Shown: piece after piece, positions 26,052 to 34,924 of the stretch | How positions within the stretch are numbered: the stretch's first letter is position 1 | Layout of the letters: each line of letters opens with the position of its first letter | Origin: JBFWWP01 sp050246115 | Lineage (GTDB): Bacteria; Planctomycetota; UBA8108; UBA1146; JAJFFE01 | Assembly (NCBI GenBank): GCA_050246115.1 | Contig: JBFWWP010000030.1 | Coordinates: 1-64,000 of the forward strand | Direction of reading: 5' to 3' | DNA: 64,000 bases | The notes under the pieces: model-generated | The model's database searches: none | What the model was told of the DNA's origin: nothing | Seen by the model: only the letters and a program-made list of their open reading frames with translations | Made by a program: the position numbers and the translations under genes

Positions 26052-27683
26052 CTACGGACAAACATACTCGTAACATCCGAGCGGCTCGGTGAGGGGCTGG
26101 GTGACTTCGCAGTTCGGGTACGCGCCGGCGGCCATGGGTCCGCCGGCGAAGAGATACTGAAGCAGGTCCAGCGGGTCGGCGAGGTCGACGGTGTCGGAGT
26201 CGTTGAAGTCGTACTGCGCGAGGCACTTCGTCGCTTCGGCAAGGAACAGGCGCCGGAGCATCGCGGAAACGTCGGCGACATCCACCACCGCATCGCGGTT
26301 GGCGTCGCCGCGGCGGTAGTACGCGGGCGGGTAGCGGCCTTCGTAGAGGAACGCGGTCGCGCCGGGGTTGCCGCGCCAGTGGGTCCAAGGGTAGCCGGTC
26401 GACGGGTTGCCTTGACTCGGAAGGTCCCACACGATGAGACGACCGGAGAAACCCTGCACGATCTCGAGATCTCCGTCGCCGTTCAGGTCGCCGAGAGCGA
26501 TCGCTTCGCGCTGAGTCACGCCCCCCGTGCCGGGGGGAAACGTGCTGTATTGGTCCAGGTGGACGGGGAAACCGGGAAGCTGCTGGAGGTTCCCGTCCAG
26601 CACGAACAGACGTGGGTCCGGCGGCGAGACCCCGTTGTTCTCGACCTGAACGACGATTTCCATGCTGCCGTCGCCATTCACGTCGCCGACCAGGGGGTTG
26701 TAGAAGAACAGGTTGGGCGGCGTGAGCGAGGCCACGTGCTGCGGGATGGTCGGATCCAAGACCGACACGCAGCCACCCGTCGTGATGAAGTCCGCGATCC
26801 CGTCGCCGGTGACATCACCAGCGCCCGCCGGCCAGCGGGAAAACGGACAGGGCAACAGCGTGAAGGGCCAATAGAACGGTGCTCCGTGCCGACTGTAGAC
26901 AATGAGATTGTTGGTTCCGCTGCCGCCAATCTCGCAGACCTGGTCCCCGTCGAGATCCGCCACCATGGGCCAACACAGGTTCAACTGGGTGACCTGGTAT
27001 GGCCAACCCGCCTGCAGGGTGCCGTCGGGATTCAAGACGTACGTCGGTGTTGGCAAGTCGAGCCCCCGGAAGTACACGCCGCTCGCGATGATCTCGCGAG
27101 TCCCATCGAGATCCAAATCGGCGATGCTCACTCCGCACCAGGCGTCCCCGTTCGAACCACCGGGCGAAGGGATGTGAAACGGCCAGCCGGGCATCGTGAC
27201 GCCATGCTTGTCGATGACACGGAGATTCACGTGGGTTGTCATCAGGACGATCTCCGCTCCCGGTAAGCCATCAACGTCACCGGCCGCCAGATCGTACACA
27301 AACGGCACCGCGATGGGCCAGCCGGGCAGGTACGCGCCGGTGGAGTCCCGTACATAGAGCGTAGTAGATGTGCGAGAGATCACCTCGACGACTCCGTCTC
27401 CGGTTAGGTCCGCGACCCGCACGTCACCCTGCGTTGTCGGTTGCGGTTGCGGCGGCTGCCACGCCAGATCCGGTGCCCCATCGGGCAGGTAAACGAGTAC
27501 CTGGCCGCCGCCATTGACGACGATCCTGGATTCGTGGTTGGCCCAGCCATTGGTAACCAGCACCTCAACGGGATTTTGGTTCAAAGGGAGCGTCTCAACC
27601 CAAGCAGGACTCACTTGCCCGCTGGCCGCTTCGCAGCAAGCGAAGACCAGTGCGATCCATAGGCTCAGTTCAAAGCGCGCCAT
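26052..27683 (-). CDS. Exported FG-GAP/VCBS repeat protein with type I dockerin
   Basis: A 543-aa protein from ATG 27683 with GGAGAGGA upstream. It has a signal peptide (LSLWIALVFACCEAASG), then a seven-bladed-propeller-like array of FG-GAP/VCBS units with Ca-binding loops (VADLTGDGVVE, AGDVDGLPGAE, IADLDLDGTRE, VADLDGDQVCE, AGDVTGDGIAD, VGDVNGDGSME, LGDLNGDGDLE). A C-terminal dockerin-like pair of EF-hand loops (GDANRDAVVDVADVSAML and YDFNDSDTVDLADPLDLL) follows. Such proteins are common in planctomycetes and are expected outside the cytoplasm. Partner cohesins are not visible in the window. Confidence 0.92.
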   Translation of the reverse strand: MARFELSLWIALVFACCEAASGQVSPAWVETLPLNQNPVEVLVTNGWANHESRIVVNGGGQVLVYLPDGAPDLAWQPPQPQPTTQGDVRVADLTGDGVVEVISRTSTTLYVRDSTGAYLPGWPIAVPFVYDLAAGDVDGLPGAEIVLMTTHVNLRVIDKHGVTMPGWPFHIPSPGGSNGDAWCGVSIADLDLDGTREIIASGVYFRGLDLPTPTYVLNPDGTLQAGWPYQVTQLNLCWPMVADLDGDQVCEIGGSGTNNLIVYSRHGAPFYWPFTLLPCPFSRWPAGAGDVTGDGIADFITTGGCVSVLDPTIPQHVASLTPPNLFFYNPLVGDVNGDGSMEIVVQVENNGVSPPDPRLFVLDGNLQQLPGFPVHLDQYSTFPPGTGGVTQREAIALGDLNGDGDLEIVQGFSGRLIVWDLPSQGNPSTGYPWTHWRGNPGATAFLYEGRYPPAYYRRGDANRDAVVDVADVSAMLRRLFLAEATKCLAQYDFNDSDTVDLADPLDLLQYLFAGGPMAAGAYPNCEVTQPLTEPLGCYEYVCP

Positions 27684-27743
27684 GTTGAAGTCCTCTCCTG
27701 GCCAAGACCTTGAAGAGCGGGCCTGACGATCTGTTAGCGAGAC

Positions 27744-27780
27744 GTGAGGGCAGCGCAGGACAACCCTGCCCTGCCCTCAC
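27744..27780. terminator. Strong hairpin between dockerin gene and dockerin remnant
   Basis: Perfect 10-bp outer stem (GTGAGGGCAG with CTGCCCTCAC) enclosing a second stem (GCAGG/CCTGC). It lies after the stop of the remnant and 61 bp before the dockerin gene start on the minus strand. It is terminator-like but lacks a T-tract. Confidence 0.45.
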
Positions 27781-27812
27781 CCGAGGTTCTCCCAACAGCA
27801 GCCCGCGTCCGC

Positions 27813-28076
27813 CTACGGGCACGCCCCGGCGTACACACACGAATTCAAGCCGTCAGGCGTCGGATCAACCCCACACAGCGGGTGCGGCGACGCCGGCGGC
27901 GGCCCCGATGCGAACAGGAAGTTCAAGATCCAAATCGCGTCGGCAATGTTGAGCGTTCCGCCATCGTCGGCATCGGCGGCGTCGGCGCAGGCCGGCACTG
28001 CGCCACCATTGAACAGATGGCCCAGCAGTGTGATCCCGAGAACCCGTTCAGTCCCGGGTAACCGAGGTTTCGAGCA
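27813..28076 (-). pseudogene. Decayed C-terminus of a second dockerin protein
   Basis: The minus strand encodes a typical planctomycete dockerin end: LGITLLGHLFNGG, then ACADAADADDGGTLNIADA, then ILNFLFASGPPP and CGVDPTPDGL, ending in YAGACP. The first EF-hand loop and everything N-terminal to it are missing or scrambled. Another frame at 28048-28260 carries NLTINVNDWSPG and HHVTINGGDLNLLP, which may be more of the same dead gene. No start or signal peptide is found. It is in the same orientation as the intact dockerin gene, so an old tandem duplication is possible. Confidence 0.65.
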
Positions 28077-28516
28077 ATCGACTCCGCCGATCGCGTGGGG
28101 CGGCGGGAAGAAGATTCAGGTCTCCGCCGTTGATGGTTACGTGGTGACCACCACGGATCCGGCCCGGGCTCCAGTCGTTCACGTTGATCGTGAGGTTCTC
28201 CGTGTACCCGAGAGACCCTGGGCTGCGCCAAACCACACTCCCCCCAGGCAGTGAAGTCAACTACGTACGCGGTATTTTGTCGCAAGTTCCGGCCTTATCT
28301 GCGCACCCCATTCGCGTCGGTCCCTACGTTGCTGCCAACCCACTCATAGCCGTGCTGGCTTCGCGATCGCGTCCGCGAGAGCGTCCCCTGCAGGAACCTG
28401 CAACTTCATCCTGAAACCACCGCACTGAGATGGAGGATGGAGGAGGAAGATCGTTGGTCGGGGTTGGTGGGAGGCGTGGCGCCGAAGTGGTTCGCGGGCG
28501 GAGCTTGGCGCTAAGC
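28077..28516. other. Non-coding stretch before the repeat block
   Basis: No supported gene. The first 180 bases may hold frame-shifted remains of the dead dockerin gene. The rest shows no recognisable structure. Confidence 0.5.
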
Positions 28517-28930
28517 GATGCGGACAGGCTGTCCGCGCTCCCAGGGCGTGCCGGGCCTTTGAATGGTCGTGGGTTTCCAGGATGCGTCGCGATGCTGAAT
28601 GGGCGCTCGCACGCGATGTTGCTCGAGGTTCAGCGCATGGTGCTCGCGAGGGCGGATGCGGACAGGCTGTCCGCGCTCCCAGGGCGTGCCGGGCCTTTGA
28701 ATGGTCGTGGGTTTCCAGGATGCGTCGCGATGCTGAATGGGCGCTCGCACGCGATGTTGCTCGAGGTTCAGCGCATGGTGCTCGCGAGGGCGGATGCGGA
28801 CAGGCTGTCCGCGCTCCCAGGGCGTGCCGGGGCTTTGAATAGTCGTGGGTTTCCAGGATGCGTCGCGATGCTGAATGGGCGCTCGCACGCGATGTTGCTC
28901 GAGGTTCAGCGCGTGGTGCTCGCGAGGGCG
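28517..28930. repeat. Three tandem copies of a 138-bp repeat
   Basis: Three near-identical copies with a period of exactly 138 bp. Each begins with GATGCGGACAGGCTGTCCGC (palindrome at 28520-28536, 28658-28674, 28796-28812) and ends in a GTGCTCGCGAGGGCG segment. The palindrome, the CTCCCAGGGCGTGCC segment and the GGATGCGTCGCG segment are shared with the block at 1-460. The period is a multiple of three, so repetitive false proteins are open on both strands. Confidence 0.92.
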
Positions 28931-29002
28931 CGAAGGGCGCATGGGCCACGAGGGGTGCATGCGTGGAGGGAGCGGACGAACTGGGGAATGGACGTGGGAT
29001 CG

Positions 29003-30406
29003 TCAGATGGTGCGGCGGTCGGGGTGTTCCGCGGTGCGGGACGATCGGAAGATGTGGGCGAGGGCGCGTTCGCGCAGGCGTGGATGCATGAAGTGATAGG
29101 TTTGGCCGTCGGTCGGACGCTGCGGTCGTGCCGGCAGGTCGCGGAGATCGTCGGGCGGGTTCGGCAGAACGTGGTCGCACAGGAAGCGGGCGCGCAGGAG
29201 CGGGTCGATGTAGGAGAAGACGCTGCGGTAGAGGAGATCGGAGCTGGGCCGAGAAGCGTTCGGCAGCGACACCTCGATGGGAGGTGCGTCGGCGGCGGCG
29301 ATGAGGTCGCCGGTGTCAATGCCCGCGTCCATGAAGAACGCCGAGCAACCAGGACGGCCGCGCAACCACACCGACCACAGGAGACCGTCGGCGCCGCGAA
29401 CAGCCGGCAGCGTTCCGGGGTGCACGTGCAAGAAGCGCAGCCCTGGCACTTCCAGGAGCGTGCGCGGCACGATACCGCCGCCGGTGAACAGCACGGTTCC
29501 GGGAGCGAGATCCCGGAGCGTTGCGGCGAGGCGCGGATCGCGCAGGTCATCGACGAGACACCGGTCGTAGCGATCGGCGAAGGCGGCGTAGTCGAACGAC
29601 CCCACGAGCGCTTCGATCGTGGCGCGCGGGTCCGGGGTCACCGGCGTGAGCGCTGTGAGCACGGCGTCGAACAGGGCGGGGCACTGGGACCGAAGGCGCC
29701 GCGGCCAGTGAAACTCGGCGACCTCGCCGACGCAGAGGGCGTAGCGCGTGCGCCACGCCGTCGGCAACCAGCGACCCAGCGGACGGCCGGTCGCACGTTG
29801 GGTAGCGCGTACCAAGTGCAGGATGCGCGCCACTCGCAGTCCCCGCCGCGCGAGTTCCAAGAGGTACGCGCGCGCCTGCGGTCCTTCGTGGACGAGCACG
29901 GTGAGAGGAAGCGTCCGTGGCGTCGCCATGGTGCTCGACGCCCCGGGTTCAGCGGCATCCCATGGGCTGCCGCTTACGACCGGCACGTCGAGCGAGTCGA
30001 GTAGCGCGTCGGCTTCGCGCTCGAGTTCCACCGGCGGGACGCCACCGACGCGAACGAGATCGAGCGCGCGAAACGCCGCGTTCAGGCACTTCGCACCGAG
30101 GCCGCGATGCTGCGCCCGCCGAGCCCCGGCGAGGAACACGGGGACTACCCGCACCAACTCTGCGCTCGTGAGCGGTGTCGCGTCGGTCCGCGCGCGCCAG
30201 TTCGGCGCGTACTCGCGATCGAGTCGGCCACTGACTTCCAGCTTCCGGATCAACTGACCCGCCCGATCCCATTCGGCAGCCGACCACTCGCCGGTCCCGC
30301 TCAGGGTCCGGGCCAACCCATTCACATCGATCCCGGCTCGTGTCCGCACGAACCCTCGATTGGCCCCGGCTCGTCCCAGATCAAGTGTGTTCACGTGGTA
30401 CTCCAT
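29003..30406 (-). CDS. Formyltransferase-family protein
   Basis: A 467-aa protein from ATG 30406, overlapping the upstream gene by 16 bp. The frame further upstream is shadow of that gene. The C-terminal half has a formyltransferase-like region: GTVLFTGGGIVP, then FLHVHPGTLPAVRGADG and FFMDAGIDTGDLI. In classical enzymes the motif is NxHxS. Here it reads His-Val-His-Pro-Gly, so the usual catalytic Asn is not conserved. The first 200 residues match nothing I recognise. With the adjacent glycerophosphotransferase-family gene it suggests modification of a surface glycan, for example N-formylation of an amino sugar. The substrate is unknown. Confidence 0.75.
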   Translation of the reverse strand: MEYHVNTLDLGRAGANRGFVRTRAGIDVNGLARTLSGTGEWSAAEWDRAGQLIRKLEVSGRLDREYAPNWRARTDATPLTSAELVRVVPVFLAGARRAQHRGLGAKCLNAAFRALDLVRVGGVPPVELEREADALLDSLDVPVVSGSPWDAAEPGASSTMATPRTLPLTVLVHEGPQARAYLLELARRGLRVARILHLVRATQRATGRPLGRWLPTAWRTRYALCVGEVAEFHWPRRLRSQCPALFDAVLTALTPVTPDPRATIEALVGSFDYAAFADRYDRCLVDDLRDPRLAATLRDLAPGTVLFTGGGIVPRTLLEVPGLRFLHVHPGTLPAVRGADGLLWSVWLRGRPGCSAFFMDAGIDTGDLIAAADAPPIEVSLPNASRPSSDLLYRSVFSYIDPLLRARFLCDHVLPNPPDDLRDLPARPQRPTDGQTYHFMHPRLRERALAHIFRSSRTAEHPDRRTI

Positions 30407-31575
30407 GGAGTGCAATGCGTGGCGATCCCGGGCCGGCCTTCGACCACCGCGAGGATGGCCTCGGCGGCGATGCCGGCACTTCCTCGCACGCGAAACACGG
30501 TCTCGTCCCGCGCCTGTCGAATGGAGGCGCGCAGGGCCGGACCGCGGGCGACGAGTTCGGCCAGACGCTGCGGCACTTGCGCCAGCTCGGCGTGCCCGAC
30601 GATGGCGCCGATTCGGCTCCGTAGCGCGACTTCGACGGGCTCGCACGCGAGCTGTCGGTAGTCCGGGTTGTTGACCTTGCGAGGCACGTCCACGAACAGC
30701 ACCGGGCGTTCGGTCGCGAACGCGTACTCGAGAGCCACGCCGGACCAGTCGCTGATCAACGCCGTCGCCGTGAGCAGCGACTGCGTGGTGCGAACGTCGG
30801 ACTCGATCGCGACCCGCGGGTCGCTTGCGAACCGCTGCTCGAGTGCTCGCAGGACCTCGGGCCGACGTCGCCGGGTCATCGGATGCGGACGCAGGGTCAC
30901 GCTCCAGCCCGCCGCGAGCAAGGGCTCGACGAGTTCGGCGCCGCAGGTTTCGAACAAGCCGTCGGGCCCCCAACTGGGCGCGATCAGCACGTTGCGGCCG
31001 TGGGCGATCGGCGCCGTGGCACGCGCTGCAGCCGCCAGCGCGCTGAGGGTTTCGAGGTGGGCGTAACCGTGCGCGACCAAACGCTTCGCCGGCAGGTCGG
31101 CACACGCCTCCCGTGCTCGAATCTCGCGCACGTGGTGCGGCCCGACGCACAGGATGGTGTCGAAAGCATCGAAGGCCGCCGGACGGTAGATCATGTGCGT
31201 GCTCACCATGGAGTGGAACAGGTAGACGTAGTGGACGGGATGCACCCGCGAGCGCTTCAGCTGGAAGGTCTCGAGGTCCGGCGTGCTCGTGAGGAGCACG
31301 TCTGCCCGCAGCGTCATGAAGAGCCAAGTCCGAATCAGGCCAGCGCCGACGAAGAAGGCACGGACCCCCGGCGGCGACCGCTCGAGCATGGGATCGGTCG
31401 TCGAAGACGTGAGGTAGGTGGGAGGACAGCCCCGCGCGACGAGTGCTGCCACGACCCCCGCGAGATGGGGCCCTGCCGCCTCATCCTCTGCGTACACGAC
31501 GACCCGTCGCGCACGCGCATCCACGCCGCGAAACCGCAGACCGTCTCGCAGCGCACGCCAACCCCTGCTCATCAC
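30391..31575 (-). CDS. CDP-glycerol glycerophosphotransferase-family protein
   Basis: A 394-aa protein with the TagB/TagF/SpsB-like fold. The signature ISDWSGVALEYAFATERPV near the C-terminus corresponds to the nucleotide-binding region. LRPHPMTRRR is the conserved His-Pro segment, and IAPSWGPDGLF another family block. The front half carries YVYLFHSMVSTHMIY, typical of the group. Such enzymes transfer polyol-phosphate to teichoic-acid-like or capsular polymers. In a Gram-negative-type envelope a capsule or S-layer glycan is more likely. It is co-transcribed with, and overlaps, the formyltransferase gene downstream. Confidence 0.82.
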   Translation of the reverse strand: MMSRGWRALRDGLRFRGVDARARRVVVYAEDEAAGPHLAGVVAALVARGCPPTYLTSSTTDPMLERSPPGVRAFFVGAGLIRTWLFMTLRADVLLTSTPDLETFQLKRSRVHPVHYVYLFHSMVSTHMIYRPAAFDAFDTILCVGPHHVREIRAREACADLPAKRLVAHGYAHLETLSALAAAARATAPIAHGRNVLIAPSWGPDGLFETCGAELVEPLLAAGWSVTLRPHPMTRRRRPEVLRALEQRFASDPRVAIESDVRTTQSLLTATALISDWSGVALEYAFATERPVLFVDVPRKVNNPDYRQLACEPVEVALRSRIGAIVGHAELAQVPQRLAELVARGPALRASIRQARDETVFRVRGSAGIAAEAILAVVEGRPGIATHCTPWSTT

Positions 31576-31829
31576 GACCTTCCCCCGCCCGGCGAAGGGC
31601 CCGTCCTACCCCGACCCACTCGGGCCGGCGGCCCGCCGAGCGGGCGCTGCTTCCTTCATCGGCCGCGGAGAACCCTCGCCGCAGCATTTCGGCTTGCGCC
31701 GACCGCGGCCTCTGGCTTGAATCCTCCGTTCGAAGATCGAACGAGCAATACATCCCACCCCCTTCCCGGCGGGCGGCGCTTCCCCGGGAGCGGCTTCCCC
31801 CGGCGTTCAACGAACCGGACGGAGGTCGC

Positions 31830-33014
31830 ATGATCGTTGGGGTCGTCAAGGAGACCTTTCCGGGCGAGCGCCGCGTCGCGCTCGTCCCGGCGAGTTGCCC
31901 AGCCCTCACCAAGGCCAAGTTCGAGGTCCTCATCGAGAGCGGCGCCGGTGTCGCCGCGGGTTTCCCCGACGCCCAGTACGCCAGTCAAGGGGCGCAGGTG
32001 CTGCCTCGCCGCGAGCAGGTCTTCGAGCGCGCGGACGTCCTGGTGCAGGTCCGAAGCCTCGGGGCGAATCTCGACGCCGGCGCCAGCGATCTGGCATTCT
32101 TGCGCAGTGAACACACGGTCATCGGCCTCAGCGACCCGCTCGGTGAACCCGCAGCGGCCCAGCGGCTGGCGCAGACCGGGGCTCAGTGCTACTCGATGGA
32201 GCTGATTCCGCGGATCACTCGGGCGCAGAGCATGGACGCGCTTTCGTCCATGGCCACGATCGCCGGTTACAAGGCCGTCCTGATGGCGGCGATGGAACTC
32301 CCGCGGATCTTTCCCATGCTGATGACAGCCGCCGGCACCCTCGCCCCGGCGCGGGTCTTCGTCGTCGGCGTCGGTGTCGCCGGCCTCCAGGCCATCGCCA
32401 CGGCCCGCCGTCTCGGAGCCGTGGTGCACGCGTACGACGTGCGCCCGGCCGTGAAGGAGCAGGTCCAGAGTGTGGGCGCGACGTTCGTCGAGTTGCCGCT
32501 CGAGACCGCGGGCGCCGAGGGCAAGGGCGGATACGCGCGCGCTCAAGACGAGGACTTCTACCGCCGGCAACGCGAGCTCATGACCCAAGTCGTCGGTGAG
32601 AGTCAGGTCGTCATCACGACGGCGGCCATCCCCGGCCGCAAGTCGCCCATCCTGGTCACCAAAGAGATGGTCGCCGCCATGGCGCCGGGCTCGGTCATCG
32701 TCGACCTCGCGGCCGAGCGCGGCGGCAACTGCGAGCTCACGCAACCCGGGCTCGCGATCGACGTGAACGGGGTACGCATCCTCGGACCGCTGAATATTGC
32801 CAGCACGATCCCGGCACACGCCAGCCAGATGTACGCGAAGAACATCACGACGCTACTGCTCTACCTCGCGAAGAGTGGGTCGCTCACCCCCAACCTGGAG
32901 GACGAAGTCGTGAGTTCGACTCTGGTCGCGCGCGGCGGCGAGGTCGTGCATCCCACGATTCGCGAGAAACTCGGCCTCTCCACCAACAACGCCACGATAG
33001 GGAGTCAAGGCTAA
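31830..33014 (+). CDS. pntAA: NAD(P) transhydrogenase subunit alpha part 1
   Basis: The soluble NAD(H)-binding domain (dI) of the proton-translocating transhydrogenase. It has 394 aa from ATG 31830 behind GGAGG. Conserved blocks are MIVGVVKETFPGERRVAL, MDALSSMATIAGYKAVL, the Rossmann loop VVGVGVAGLQAIATARRLG, and YARAQDEDF. The longer frame upstream is not coding. It is followed by pntAB after one base and pntB after ten, the split-alpha arrangement of many bacteria. It uses the proton gradient to make NADPH. Confidence 0.97.
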   Translation: MIVGVVKETFPGERRVALVPASCPALTKAKFEVLIESGAGVAAGFPDAQYASQGAQVLPRREQVFERADVLVQVRSLGANLDAGASDLAFLRSEHTVIGLSDPLGEPAAAQRLAQTGAQCYSMELIPRITRAQSMDALSSMATIAGYKAVLMAAMELPRIFPMLMTAAGTLAPARVFVVGVGVAGLQAIATARRLGAVVHAYDVRPAVKEQVQSVGATFVELPLETAGAEGKGGYARAQDEDFYRRQRELMTQVVGESQVVITTAAIPGRKSPILVTKEMVAAMAPGSVIVDLAAERGGNCELTQPGLAIDVNGVRILGPLNIASTIPAHASQMYAKNITTLLLYLAKSGSLTPNLEDEVVSSTLVARGGEVVHPTIREKLGLSTNNATIGSQG

Positions 33015-33015
33015 C

Positions 33016-33333
33016 ATGGGCTTCGAACACCTCACGTTGCTGGCGATGACCGAAAGCCAAGTCACGTTGCTCGTCGCTTCGCTCACGATCTTCGTGCTCG
33101 CGATCTACGTGGGCGTGGAGATCATTACCAAGGTGCCGCCGACGCTGCACACCCCCCTGATGTCGGGATCCAACGCGATCTCGGGGATCGCCATCGTCGG
33201 CGCGATTCTGTCCGGCGGCGAGCATCTCGGGGGCACGATCTTGGGGTTCTTGGCGCTCGTGCTCGCAACGATCAACGTCGTCGGCGGTTTCCTGGTAACC
33301 CATCGCATGCTCGCGATGTTCCGAAAGAAGTAG
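33016..33333 (+). CDS. pntAB: NAD(P) transhydrogenase subunit alpha part 2
   Basis: A 105-aa membrane subunit (part of dII) with three or four transmembrane helices, such as VTLLVASLTIFVLAIYVGVEI and ILGFLALVLATINVVGGFL. The family block PPTLHTPLMSGSNAISG is intact. The start ATG lies one base after the pntAA stop. Confidence 0.96.
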   Translation: MGFEHLTLLAMTESQVTLLVASLTIFVLAIYVGVEIITKVPPTLHTPLMSGSNAISGIAIVGAILSGGEHLGGTILGFLALVLATINVVGGFLVTHRMLAMFRKK

Positions 33334-33343
33334 GGGCCGATCC

Positions 33344-34732
33344 ATGGAGCATGCACTCGTCAATCTTGCCTACTTGCTCTCGTCGATCCTCTTCATTGCC
33401 GGACTCAAAGGGTTGACCCACCCGCGCAAAGCGGTGCGCGGCAACCTCATGGGAGCCCTGGGCATGCTGGTGGCCATCGTCGCCACGCTGTTCGACCAGG
33501 GCAAGCTGTCGCCGATCTGGCTGATCCTCGGCCTCGTCCTCGGATCGGGGATCGGCGTCGTGCTGGCGCTGCGCATCCAAATGACGGCCATGCCGCAGCT
33601 GGTTGCGCTCTTCAACGGTTTTGGCGGCGGGGCGTCGGCGCTCGTCGCGGGCGTCGCCCTGCTCCGCGCGGTCGCGGGTCCAACGACGCTGACGGCCCAG
33701 TTTACGGTTCCTACCTTCCTGTCCGGCATCGTCGGAGCCGTCACCCTGAGCGGAAGCTTCATCGCCTTCCTCAAGCTGCAAGAGATCATGAAGAAGAACC
33801 TGCGCCTGAGCGGGCACAGCCTGATCAACGGCGCCCTCGGCCTGGTCTGCCTCGGCTTGGGACTCTGGGTCGTCCTCGACCCGGACGCCCTGCTCCACTA
33901 CTGGCTCCTGGTCATCGTGGCCAGCGCCCTCGGTGTACTCCTGGTGACGCCGATCGGTGGCGCCGACATGCCAGTCGTGATCGCGCTCCTCAACTCGTAC
34001 TCGGGCATCGCAGCCGCCACCACCGGCTTCGTGGTCGACAACTATGCGTTGATCATTGCCGGCTCGTTGGTCGGCGCGTCCGGCATCATCTTGACCAGCA
34101 TCATGTGTCGGGCCATGAACCGCTCCCTGCGCAACGTCCTCTTCGGCACTTTCGAAGCCAGCGCCGACAGCGGACCGAGCGCGGATGAAGTGTACGGCGG
34201 CAAGGTGAAGTCGGCTTCACCCGAAGAAGTCGCCATGCTGTTCGACTCCGCGCAGCAGGTGGTCATCGTCCCGGGGTACGGCATGGCAGTCGCACAGTGC
34301 CAGCATGCGGTCCGCGACTTGACGCAGATTCTCGAGAAGCGCGGCGCTGCGGTGGCGTTCGGCATCCATCCGGTCGCCGGACGGATGCCGGGCCACATGA
34401 ACGTGCTCCTGGCCGAGGCCGATATCCCCTACGATCAGCTCAAGGAAATGGACGACATCAATCCGACCTTCGATCAGGTCGATGTCGTGCTCGTGATCGG
34501 GGCGAACGACGTGGTGAACCCCGAGGCGCGCACGAACCCCGCCAGCCCGATCGCTGGGATGCCGATCCTGGATGTCGACAAGGCGCGCACCGTCGTCGTC
34601 GTCAAACGCAGCCTCAGCCCCGGCTTCGCCGGCATCCCGAACCCCTTGTTCGCCAAGGACAACACCCTGATGATGTTCGGCGATGGCAAGAAGGCCTTGC
34701 TGGAACTGATCGCCGCCCTGAAGGAGAACTGA
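33344..34732 (+). CDS. pntB: NAD(P) transhydrogenase subunit beta
   Basis: A 462-aa subunit that combines the remaining membrane helices (dII) with the NADP(H)-binding domain (dIII). The helical part starts AYLLSSILFIAGLKGLTHP. dIII has VPGYGMAVAQCQHAV, FGIHPVAGRMPGHMNVLLA, VLVIGANDVVNPEA and SLSPGFAGIPNPLF. Usual length. It completes the three-gene operon with pntAA and pntAB and is followed by a terminator-like stem. Confidence 0.97.
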   Translation: MEHALVNLAYLLSSILFIAGLKGLTHPRKAVRGNLMGALGMLVAIVATLFDQGKLSPIWLILGLVLGSGIGVVLALRIQMTAMPQLVALFNGFGGGASALVAGVALLRAVAGPTTLTAQFTVPTFLSGIVGAVTLSGSFIAFLKLQEIMKKNLRLSGHSLINGALGLVCLGLGLWVVLDPDALLHYWLLVIVASALGVLLVTPIGGADMPVVIALLNSYSGIAAATTGFVVDNYALIIAGSLVGASGIILTSIMCRAMNRSLRNVLFGTFEASADSGPSADEVYGGKVKSASPEEVAMLFDSAQQVVIVPGYGMAVAQCQHAVRDLTQILEKRGAAVAFGIHPVAGRMPGHMNVLLAEADIPYDQLKEMDDINPTFDQVDVVLVIGANDVVNPEARTNPASPIAGMPILDVDKARTVVVVKRSLSPGFAGIPNPLFAKDNTLMMFGDGKKALLELIAALKEN

Positions 34733-34741
34733 GAAGGCCGC

Positions 34742-34799
34742 GGGGAACGAGTCGGGCGCCGCCCCCGTTCATCCGGGCGGGCGCCGGGGCCTCGTTTCC
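34742..34799 (+). terminator. Terminator-like long hairpin after pntB
   Basis: GGGGAACGAG at 34742 pairs with CTCGTTTCC at 34791, enclosing a second GC stem (GGCGCC-GCCC with GGGC-GGGCGCC). It begins ten bases after the pntB stop. The T-run is short. Confidence 0.5.
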
Positions 34800-34924
34800 T
34801 TCGCGACTCCTTGGGGACGAACCTGCGGGTCGTGGAGGCCGGTGCCGGTTTGGCAGAATCACGCGCCGCCGCCCGAGTCCATGTCGGGCTGGGCCGACGG
34901 ACGCGCCGGAAAGGATGGTCCGAA

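Noticed and set aside
24902..26293. A 463-aa minus-strand frame opposite the HNH remnant
   Set aside because: Arg/Ser/Pro-rich shadow composition without motifs, while the plus strand shows HNH residues in the right order.
26052..27683. Plus-strand 432-aa frame (25968-27266) opposite the dockerin gene
   Set aside because: Shadow of FG-GAP repeats. It has no family motif and the minus strand has a signal peptide and dockerin.
28517..28930. CRISPR array
   Set aside because: The 138-bp units are identical throughout, with no unique spacers and no cas genes.
28344..29180. Repetitive 278-aa and 149-aa proteins on the minus strand at the 138-bp repeats
   Set aside because: The 138-bp period is a multiple of three, so any stop-free frame repeats. 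No signal, start site or conserved domain.
29003..31327. A 774-aa reading of the formyltransferase frame
   Set aside because: The first 300 residues are a frame shadow of the glycerophosphotransferase-family gene. The real start is ATG 30406.
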